Shown piece by piece: positions 43,178 through 50,129 of a stretch of DNA of 64,000 bases (position 1 is its first letter; each line of letters begins with the position of its first letter). The stretch covers positions 4,760,001 through 4,824,000 of the forward strand of contig NZ_CP033922.1 in assembly GCF_003815715.1 (NCBI RefSeq). Reading direction: 5' to 3'. The position numbers were made by a program, and so were the translations under genes. The notes under the pieces are model-generated. The model was given only the letters and a program-made list of their open reading frames with translations. It was not told the DNA's origin and did no database searches. The DNA comes from Chryseobacterium sp. G0162 (lineage in GTDB: Bacteria; Bacteroidota; Bacteroidia; Flavobacteriales; Weeksellaceae).

Positions 43178-44665
43178 ATGGCAGAAACACAAAAAAGCAG
43201 GTTCCCAATTTATGCCGTAATCGTTACGGTAGTTTTTAAACTTCTTTTCTTATTAACACATTACATTCAGGAAGATGCCTTCATCACCTGGAGAGTAGCC
43301 CAGAATGTACTGGATTACGGAGTAATTGGGTTCAATGGTAATACTAAGATCTCTGCTTCTACTACCCATTTATATGTTTTTGTATCTTATATTTTCAACC
43401 TTATTTTTGGTAAAGAATATTTTATTGAACCTCTTTTAATTTTTAATTCCATATTGTTCACCATAGGAACATTATTCTTATCTCATCTGGTTCTTAAAAA
43501 TCCTTGGCATAAGGCTATTTTTATCTTTCTAATTGGAATCCTGCCTCCTGCCATTAAGATTTCAATCCTTGGAATGGAGTACGGACTTTTATTTTTCCTG
43601 GAAATGTCCCTGTTATATTATGGGTTCAACAAAGGAAAAAAATGGGTGTTAACTCTTCTTCCGATCCTGATTATGTTTACAAGAATTGATACCGTCATAT
43701 TTCTTGGAATTGTATTTCTGGTTGATCTGTTTTGGACTAAAAAAATCAGATGGAACTATATTTTTGGTGGAATTTTAGGAGTGCTATCAACGGTTGCTTT
43801 CAACTGGTTTTATTTTGGAGAAGTCGTTAATAATACCATTACTGCGAAAAAACTTCTTTATGAGCAACAACTGACTTTCGGGGAACATCTTGACTATTTT
43901 CTGGTAAGTTTTGGAAACTTTTGGGGAATGCTGAAAGTTCCGGGAGCTTTTAATCCAATTACGGTGATCGTTCTTATTTTTGAAATACTTTGCTTTATTT
44001 ACCTTATCAGACAAAAAGAAAAGAGAAATTATTTTCTATGGATGATCTTTATTTTCGGATGGGTAAAACAGATTATTTTTATCTCCCAAAAAAGCTTATT
44101 TGACTGGTATTATTGGGTACCACAGCTTTTGCTTTTCGTTCCGGTTCTTATTTTTGTATTGGAACAGAAAGAAAGAAGAAACTTATGGCTGTCTTTGCTT
44201 GTTATATTCTATATTGTTCCGATGCTGGCTTTCCAGACCATTCATGCCATTGCCACTGGAAATGGGGAATGGAACTACAGAAGAACTATAGGTACATTTC
44301 TTAACAAGTATGAAAAAGATAAAAATCAATGGATTTTATTGGAACCTGCTGGGTATGTTCCTTATTTTTCAGGACTAAAAACTATTGATGAAGTTGGGCT
44401 GGTAGACAAACAGATTCAGGAGGAGATCAAAAAAGATAAAACGAATTATTGGATCAACACAGTTAAAAATAGGAAACCAAAATATTTACTTTCATACCAG
44501 AATCTATATGAAGGTACCAATGCAGTATATTATCAAACCCATTATAAATTATTGAAGGAATTTAGGGTCAAAGATCATCTGAAAAGTGACAATAAAATAC
44601 TGGAAAAGATCTATAATCTGAAGCCTTCCGGAACAGACTATAATTTGTATATTAGAGTGGATTAA
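43178..44665 (+). CDS. GT-C-like membrane glycosyltransferase
   Basis: A 495-residue protein with about ten to eleven hydrophobic helices. The first external loop, THYIQEDAFITWRVAQN, carries the acidic pair expected of the catalytic base in GT-C enzymes (ED). The final ~150 residues are soluble (EKDKNQWILLEPAGYVPYFSGL, KTNYWINTVKNRKPKYLLSY). It resembles ArnT/PMT-like mannosyltransferases using polyprenyl-phosphate sugars. The acceptor is unknown. It follows the GT117 gene but has its own promoter. Confidence 0.75.
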   Translation: MAETQKSRFPIYAVIVTVVFKLLFLLTHYIQEDAFITWRVAQNVLDYGVIGFNGNTKISASTTHLYVFVSYIFNLIFGKEYFIEPLLIFNSILFTIGTLFLSHLVLKNPWHKAIFIFLIGILPPAIKISILGMEYGLLFFLEMSLLYYGFNKGKKWVLTLLPILIMFTRIDTVIFLGIVFLVDLFWTKKIRWNYIFGGILGVLSTVAFNWFYFGEVVNNTITAKKLLYEQQLTFGEHLDYFLVSFGNFWGMLKVPGAFNPITVIVLIFEILCFIYLIRQKEKRNYFLWMIFIFGWVKQIIFISQKSLFDWYYWVPQLLLFVPVLIFVLEQKERRNLWLSLLVIFYIVPMLAFQTIHAIATGNGEWNYRRTIGTFLNKYEKDKNQWILLEPAGYVPYFSGLKTIDEVGLVDKQIQEEIKKDKTNYWINTVKNRKPKYLLSYQNLYEGTNAVYYQTHYKLLKEFRVKDHLKSDNKILEKIYNLKPSGTDYNLYIRVD

Positions 44666-44709
44666 GAAGATTGAAATTTGAACTGTAAAACATTCAAAAC
44701 GAGTAACCT

Positions 44710-45237
44710 ATGAAGTATTGTGCTTTTCTCCGCGGTGTCAATGTAAAAGGAACAAATATGAAAATGGCAGATGTCTGCCAGGTTTTTAAGGAAGCCGGAA
44801 TGAAAGAGGTGGCTTCTATATTGGCTTCCGGAAATATTGTTTTTTCGTCTGATCAACAGGCTGATGAATTAAAAATAATTCTTGAAAAGGCAATGTCTGA
44901 GTATTTTTCCTATGAAGCTTTCCTGTTCATCAAATCTCATGAAGAGACAGCCGTTTTTTGGAATAGTATTCCTTTTGAAAAAAATGGGGATCTTCATATT
45001 TACGGTTTTGTTGGAATGCCAGGGATAGAAAATGTTTTAATGGGAGAATTTGAAAAGGCGGCTCAGGCTGAAAATGAAAAAGCAGAAATTGTCAATGATA
45101 TATTCTACTGGCAGGTTCCTAAAGGAAATACTCTGGATTCTACATTTGGAAAAGTCTTAGGAAAGAAAAGCCTAAAAGATCAAATGACTAGCAGGAATGT
45201 CAATACTTTTGAGAAGATTTTGAAAAAAATGGCGTAG
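44710..45237 (+). CDS. DUF1697 family protein
   Basis: A 175-residue soluble protein. YCAFLRGVNVKGTNMKMADVCQVFKEAG, SILASGNIVFSS, and the terminal TSRNVNTFEKIL are typical of DUF1697. The family has no established function. It stands alone between the GT-C gene and a repeat-rich gap. Confidence 0.88.
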   Translation: MKYCAFLRGVNVKGTNMKMADVCQVFKEAGMKEVASILASGNIVFSSDQQADELKIILEKAMSEYFSYEAFLFIKSHEETAVFWNSIPFEKNGDLHIYGFVGMPGIENVLMGEFEKAAQAENEKAEIVNDIFYWQVPKGNTLDSTFGKVLGKKSLKDQMTSRNVNTFEKILKKMA

Positions 45238-45305
45238 ATTTCAGTTACAGCACATACAGAATTTGAGAAACCTGTGTTGTTAACAGAATAAAAGATATCG
45301 TGTAA

Positions 45306-45371
45306 TTCAATAGGAACGGGCTTTAGCCCGTTCTTTTTTTATCAAAATTCCATTGGCTTTAGCCAAAACCT
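45306..45371. repeat. double-hairpin dispersed repeat, copy 2
   Basis: AACGGGCTTTAGCCCGTT (45315-45332) and TTGGCTTTAGCCAA (45353-45366), with the same flanks as the copy at 26334 (ATTCAATAGGAACGGG on the left, CCATTGGCTTTAGCC on the right). The first hairpin is followed by a T-run, so it may also terminate the DUF1697 gene. Confidence 0.9.
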
Positions 45372-45695
45372 AAAATATCTGTGATCTTTGTCAGTGCGAG
45401 CAGAGCGAAGCAATCATACTATATATGTTGGAAATCGCAAAGACGCTAGGCTTTTTTAAATATATACTGTTTTTAAGGCGTAAGGATTTTATCTTCGATA
45501 AAATGATATGCTGCATATTCTTTAACAGATCGTTCAACTGCTTTTATTTATAGAACACTAATACCACTAATATTTATATAAATATTCACAAACATCTGCG
45601 TAAATCCGTGAAATCTGCGGGAAATAAAAATCCGGAAACTTTAATCAAAGCTTAACCCATAAAATAGCGATTGCTGGAATAGAGGCATTACCTTT
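45372..45695. other. gene-free stretch with dispersed degenerate repeats
   Basis: Part of the 585-base gap 45238-45822. Contains gtcagtgcgagcagagcgaa-type and cgtaaatccgtgaaatctgcgg-type motifs, both of the dispersed kinds seen elsewhere here. No coding frame, tRNA or promoter consensus is evident. Confidence 0.5.
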
Positions 45696-45765
45696 CCTTA
45701 AACCTTAAACCTTAAACCTTAAACCTTAAACCTTAAACCTTAAACCTTAAACCTTAAACCTTAAA
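45696..45765. repeat. 7-bp tandem repeat (CCTTAAA) x 10
   Basis: Ten perfect copies of CCTTAAA in a row, 57 bases upstream of kdsA. Slippage would change the distance between kdsA and any promoter upstream. Confidence 0.95.
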
Positions 45766-45822
45766 AATTTCCATTTCTGAAACTTTCTCAGTATTTTTAC
45801 TGAACTTTTTAATTACAACAAA

Positions 45823-46632
45823 ATGATTCAGTATTTAGATAATATTCAGCACAAAGATTCAAAGAACTTTTTCCTTATTGCCGGACCTTGTATTATTGAA
45901 GGAGAAGATATGGCATTGAGAATTGCTGAAAAAGTAATCAATATTACAGACAAGTATAATATTCCTTATATTTTTAAAGGGAGTTTCAAAAAGGCGAACA
46001 GAAGCCGTGTGGACTCTTTTACAACCATCGGAGAAGAAAAATCTCTTGAAATCCTTAAAAAAGTAGGAGAAACATTCAATATTCCTACGACTACAGATAT
46101 TCATGAAAATGAGCATGCAGCATTAGCTGCGCAATATGTAGATGTGCTTCAGATTCCTGCATTTCTGGTACGTCAGACAGACCTATTAGTGGCAGCAGCA
46201 AAAACAGGAAAATGTGTGTCTTTGAAAAAGGGACAGTTCCTTTCTCCGGAATCCATGAAGTTTGCGGTTCAGAAAATTACAGATTCTGATAACCAGAAAG
46301 TAGCCATCATTGAAAGAGGAAATTCTTTCGGATATACAGATTTGATCGTAGATTACAGAGGAATTCCTACCATGAGAGAATATGCGCCTGTGATTCTGGA
46401 TGTTACGCATTCATTACAGCAGCCTAACCAAAGCTCTGGAGTAACAGGAGGAAGACCAGATCTTATTGAAACCGTTGCCAAAGCTGGAATTGCAGTAGGA
46501 GCAGACGGAATTTTCATTGAAACTCACCCAACTCCGGAAACCGCATTGTCTGATGGTGCCAACATGTTAAGACTAGATTTATTAGAAGATTTGTTACAAA
46601 AATTAACAAGAATTAGAGAATCGATTTTGTAA
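45823..46632 (+). CDS. kdsA: 3-deoxy-8-phosphooctulonate synthase
   Basis: A 269-residue cytoplasmic enzyme that condenses phosphoenolpyruvate and arabinose 5-phosphate to Kdo 8-phosphate. Visible: LIAGPCIIEGEDMALRIAE, the PEP/A5P site FKGSFKKANRSRVDSF, PAFLVRQTDLLVAAAKTGK, and FIETHPTPETALSDGAN near the end. Its length is normal for the family. With kdsB at 16376 it supplies the Kdo for lipopolysaccharide. The TonB-dependent receptor gene begins 43 bases later. Confidence 0.97.
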   Translation: MIQYLDNIQHKDSKNFFLIAGPCIIEGEDMALRIAEKVINITDKYNIPYIFKGSFKKANRSRVDSFTTIGEEKSLEILKKVGETFNIPTTTDIHENEHAALAAQYVDVLQIPAFLVRQTDLLVAAAKTGKCVSLKKGQFLSPESMKFAVQKITDSDNQKVAIIERGNSFGYTDLIVDYRGIPTMREYAPVILDVTHSLQQPNQSSGVTGGRPDLIETVAKAGIAVGADGIFIETHPTPETALSDGANMLRLDLLEDLLQKLTRIRESIL

Positions 46633-46675
46633 TTGTTAAAAAAACATTAATTTTAGAAATTCTAAAATATTTCTT

Positions 46676-48916
46676 TTGAAAAAACTAGTTTTACCGCTAA
46701 GCCTTATGGTCCCTATTCTGATTTTCTCTCAACAAAGAAAAAAGGATACGGCGACCACTAGAGTGACCGATATAGAGGAAGTTGTGTTCCAGAAAAAAAC
46801 AACAGGAAAAACCAATGACCTTACCAATGTAAGAATTTCTGTAAAAGAAGCGAAAGCAGTAGCTTCTATCAGTGGTGGAATAGAAGGACTGATTAAAACC
46901 CTGCCTTCCGTAAACTCCAATACTGAGCTATCTTCCCAATATATGGTACGTGGTGGAAACTATGACGAAAACCTTATCTACATCAATGATATTGAAATCT
47001 ACAGACCTTTCCTGATCAGAAATTCTCAGCAGGAAGGGATGAGTATCATCAATCCGGATATGGTTTCAACAGTGAACTTTTCTGCAGGAGGATTTGAAGC
47101 TAAATATGGTGATAAAATGTCTTCTGCTTTAAATATCTATTACCGTGAACCTGAAAAATTTGAGGTTTCCGGTGAAGCCAGTTTAATTGGAGGTAGGTTA
47201 ACAACCGGTTTGGCTTCTAAGAATAAGAAGTTTACGGCATTATTTTCAGGAAGATACAGAAATACCAATCTCGTTCTTAATACCTTAAAAGAAGATACAG
47301 ATTTTAATCCTACGTATTGGGATTTTCAGTCTTATCTGAATTATCATGTTAACGATAAGTTTTCCATGTCATTTATCGGATATTATTCTAAGAATGATTA
47401 TGAGATGATTCCTAAGGCGAAAAGTGTGACTTTTGGAAGCCTTCAGCAGCCTATCACTGTAAATATAGGATATGGAGGTAAAGAAAATGACCAGTATAAA
47501 AATATGATGGGTACATTTTCTATGAACTATAAGCCGGCAGATAGGTGGAAACTTACATTGGATGCGTTTGCTTATCAGAACAGAGAAAGAGAATATTACA
47601 CCATCCGCTCAGAATATGATTTGCAGACATTTGATCCGATCACAAAAGAACCTGTTTCCAGTTATGATGTGGGAGGTCAGACAGAGCATGCCAGAAATGA
47701 TCTATTTGTAAGAACTTACGGAACACAGTTCAGAGCGAAGTTTTCTCCTAATGTCAATACAGACATTGAGGTTGGATTTAAATACGAAAAAGAAAACCTT
47801 AAAGATCTTACCAATGAATGGAAGTTGGTAGATTCTGCAGGATACAGCTTACCAAGGCCGGAAGTGATTGATCCAAGAGCAGGAACTACAACAGGAGATC
47901 TGAGAATGTTCTATTATATTGCCGGGAAAAATAATATTGAACCCACAAGATTATCTGCTTATGCTCAGTATTCCCAAAAATTCTATTGGGGAGCAAGCAA
48001 AGTATTCTTGAATGCTGGTGTAAGAGTATCTAACTGGAGTTTCAACAAAGAGACTATATTCTCTCCAAGAGTTCAGTTCGCGATAAAACCAGATTGGGAT
48101 ACCGATATGTTATTTAAACTTTCCGGAGGTATCTATTACCAATCTCCATTTTATAAAGAGATTAAAGATCTTGACGGAAATTTCAACTCGAATATCAAGT
48201 CACAAAGATCTATTCAGGCAATCCTTTCCAATGATTATGAATTCTATATGTATGACAGACCGTTTAAATTGACAACGGAGCTTTATTACAAGAAAATGGA
48301 TAATTTGATTCCGTATTATATGGATAATGTGAGAATCCGTTACTCCGGACAAAATAATGCGAAAGGGTATGCTTATGGAATTGATACCAGATTATTCGGG
48401 GAATTTGTTCCGGGAGTAGATTCTTGGCTATCTGCAAGTTATGCCAGAGTATATGAAAATATTGATGGTAGAGGAGATATCCCAAGACCTACAGATCAAA
48501 GATTCAGAGTAGCGATGTTCTATCAGGATTATATGCCGCAGTTCCCATCCATGAGGGTAAACCTTACCTTGGTCTATGCAATGGGATTACCAACTGGATC
48601 TCCGGTCATGTTTAATGATAACGGGCAGCCGGATTTCAACTCAGCATACAGTTATCAGAAAACGTTACCAGCTTACAAAAGAGTGGATATTGGATTGACA
48701 AAAGTATTTATTGATCCAAAGGATAAAAATAAAAAATCAGGTTTCTGGGGTAATTTCCAGGAATTATCTTTAGGAGTGCAGGTTTTCAACGCATTTAATA
48801 TCAATAATACCGTTGCTAATCAATGGATCACAGATTATAATACCAATTATATGTATCCGGTTCCAGTGCGCCTTACAGGACGTTTCTTCAACGTGAAGCT
48901 GGAATTCAAACTATAA
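46676..48916 (+). CDS. TonB-dependent outer-membrane receptor
   Basis: A 746-residue protein with a signal peptide ending ...ILIFSQ. A plug domain follows: SGGIEGLIKTLPSVNSNTEL, SQYMVRGGNYDENLIYIND, GFEAKYGDKMSSALNI. A ~22-strand barrel makes up the rest (residues ~170-746, terminal GRFFNVKLEFKL). It lacks the N-terminal carboxypeptidase-regulatory-like domain found in many Bacteroidetes receptors. The start is TTG at 46676 (read Met), which begins a good signal peptide. The ligand is unknown. No SusD-like partner is adjacent. Confidence 0.93.
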   Translation: MKKLVLPLSLMVPILIFSQQRKKDTATTRVTDIEEVVFQKKTTGKTNDLTNVRISVKEAKAVASISGGIEGLIKTLPSVNSNTELSSQYMVRGGNYDENLIYINDIEIYRPFLIRNSQQEGMSIINPDMVSTVNFSAGGFEAKYGDKMSSALNIYYREPEKFEVSGEASLIGGRLTTGLASKNKKFTALFSGRYRNTNLVLNTLKEDTDFNPTYWDFQSYLNYHVNDKFSMSFIGYYSKNDYEMIPKAKSVTFGSLQQPITVNIGYGGKENDQYKNMMGTFSMNYKPADRWKLTLDAFAYQNREREYYTIRSEYDLQTFDPITKEPVSSYDVGGQTEHARNDLFVRTYGTQFRAKFSPNVNTDIEVGFKYEKENLKDLTNEWKLVDSAGYSLPRPEVIDPRAGTTTGDLRMFYYIAGKNNIEPTRLSAYAQYSQKFYWGASKVFLNAGVRVSNWSFNKETIFSPRVQFAIKPDWDTDMLFKLSGGIYYQSPFYKEIKDLDGNFNSNIKSQRSIQAILSNDYEFYMYDRPFKLTTELYYKKMDNLIPYYMDNVRIRYSGQNNAKGYAYGIDTRLFGEFVPGVDSWLSASYARVYENIDGRGDIPRPTDQRFRVAMFYQDYMPQFPSMRVNLTLVYAMGLPTGSPVMFNDNGQPDFNSAYSYQKTLPAYKRVDIGLTKVFIDPKDKNKKSGFWGNFQELSLGVQVFNAFNINNTVANQWITDYNTNYMYPVPVRLTGRFFNVKLEFKL

Positions 48917-48960
48917 AAATCTGTTCAATCTGCATGATCTGCGAGAGAATATAAAGCAAA

Positions 48961-48991
48961 AATCCTCTGAATTATTTTTCAGAGGATTTTT
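48961..48991 (+). terminator. terminator after the TonB-dependent receptor
   Basis: Stem AATCCTCTGA / TCAGAGGATT with a ~9-base loop and a T-run. Confidence 0.88.
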
Positions 48992-49053
48992 TATTTGCCT
49001 GAATTTTATAACAAGATTACAAAATTTTATAACAATGGTTTAACATATATTTC

Positions 49054-49061
49054 TAACTTTG
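49054..49061 (+). promoter_or_regulatory. promoter -7 box at the start of the copper/metal module
   Basis: TAACTTTG fits TAnnTTTG and lies 8 bases before the ATG of the HYC_CC_PP gene. No clear -33. A long 5' extension of that gene would include this box. Confidence 0.4.
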
Positions 49062-49069
49062 TCTCAATA

Positions 49070-49450
49070 ATGAAAAAGATTCTAGCCATACTATTCTCTA
49101 TTTTCTACTTCGGATTCTCTTCCGGAGCAGCATTTAGTGTTCATTATTGTATGAAGGAATTTGTTTCTGTGAGCCAGAAAGTTGATGATATTTGTGGTAA
49201 ATGTGGAGTCAAGGATAAAAAGGGATGCTGCAAGACAGAAATCAAAGTTGTAAAAGTTGATTATTCTCAGAAGTCTGATTTGCTAAACGTTGATTTTTTG
49301 GGACAGGTTTCAGAAATTCCTGTAACCCATCATTTTGTTTTTGTAGACAAGTCTTTCTCTGCCACTAAATTTACACAAATCCAGATCAACGGACCACCGG
49401 AATATACACCGGTACCTATCTATATCAATCATTGTAATTTTAGAATTTAG
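49070..49450 (+). CDS. HYC_CC_PP family protein
   Basis: A 126-residue exported protein with a signal peptide (MKKILAILFSIFYFGFSSGAA). The family-defining HYC (residues 25-27), CC pair (KGCCKTEIK) and PP (GPPEY) are all present, plus additional cysteines in CGKCG, so it probably binds metal, and copper fits the neighbourhood. The ATG at 49070 is used because the upstream frame begins in the terminator-rich spacer. It heads the copper module. Confidence 0.85.
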   Translation: MKKILAILFSIFYFGFSSGAAFSVHYCMKEFVSVSQKVDDICGKCGVKDKKGCCKTEIKVVKVDYSQKSDLLNVDFLGQVSEIPVTHHFVFVDKSFSATKFTQIQINGPPEYTPVPIYINHCNFRI

Positions 49451-49566
49451 AATCCGTCCGTCGTTTTCGATGTTATATAACATGGATTCAGACGACATGT
49501 CTTGACGCATTTCCTGTGCGTTACCCTTATTCTTTATTTAAAAAATTAATTCTAAAATTTAAAACA

Positions 49567-50040
49567 ATGAAAAAGTATATCATTACAGCAGCTTTATCTT
49601 TATTCTCAATTATTTCATTATCAGCGCAATCTAAAAAAGATGCTCAGGTTTCAAAACTTTATCAGAATTATATTGCAATCAAATCTGCTTTGGCTTCAGA
49701 TGATGCAGATAAAACTTCAAAAGCTGCTACAGAATTTATTAAAACGGCTTCTGCCATTGACTATAAGTTAGTTTCTGAAGGAAATCTTAATATTCTTAGA
49801 AAAGATGCTTCTGTCATTTCAGAAGCAAGAAATGTTGCTGCTCAAAGAGAGACCTTCTTTAACCTTTCAGATAATATGATTGCTCTTACCAAAGAGTTTA
49901 AGCTATCCGAAAAACCGGTTTATGTACAATATTGCCCAATGGCTGATGGTAGTTGGTTAAGTGATGAAAAACAGATCATGAATCCATACTACGGAAAATC
50001 TATGCTTTCATGCGGAAGTGTAAAGTCAGAAATTAAATAA
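49567..50040 (+). CDS. DUF3347 domain protein
   Basis: A 157-residue exported protein with a signal peptide (IITAALSLFSIISLSAQ). A helical region (LYQNYIAIKSALASDD) leads to the DUF3347 C-terminal signature: YVQYCPMADGSWLSDEKQI, NPYYGKSMLSCGSV. The Cys-Pro-Met and terminal Cys are the likely metal-binding residues. DUF3347 is usually found with copper/silver efflux systems in Bacteroidetes. The start is the ATG at 49567. Confidence 0.9.
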   Translation: MKKYIITAALSLFSIISLSAQSKKDAQVSKLYQNYIAIKSALASDDADKTSKAATEFIKTASAIDYKLVSEGNLNILRKDASVISEARNVAAQRETFFNLSDNMIALTKEFKLSEKPVYVQYCPMADGSWLSDEKQIMNPYYGKSMLSCGSVKSEIK

Positions 50041-50129
50041 ATATTGTATTAATATTTAAAACAATAAGTTGTGGGGTTTAGGTAATTCTTAACTTTAAGT
50101 CCTGCAACTTCTAAAAAGTTCGGAATATT

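Noticed and set aside
45238..45822. Insertion sequence or mobile element in the 585-base gap
   Set aside because: No transposase frame or terminal inverted repeats bracketing the gap; only short dispersed repeats are seen.
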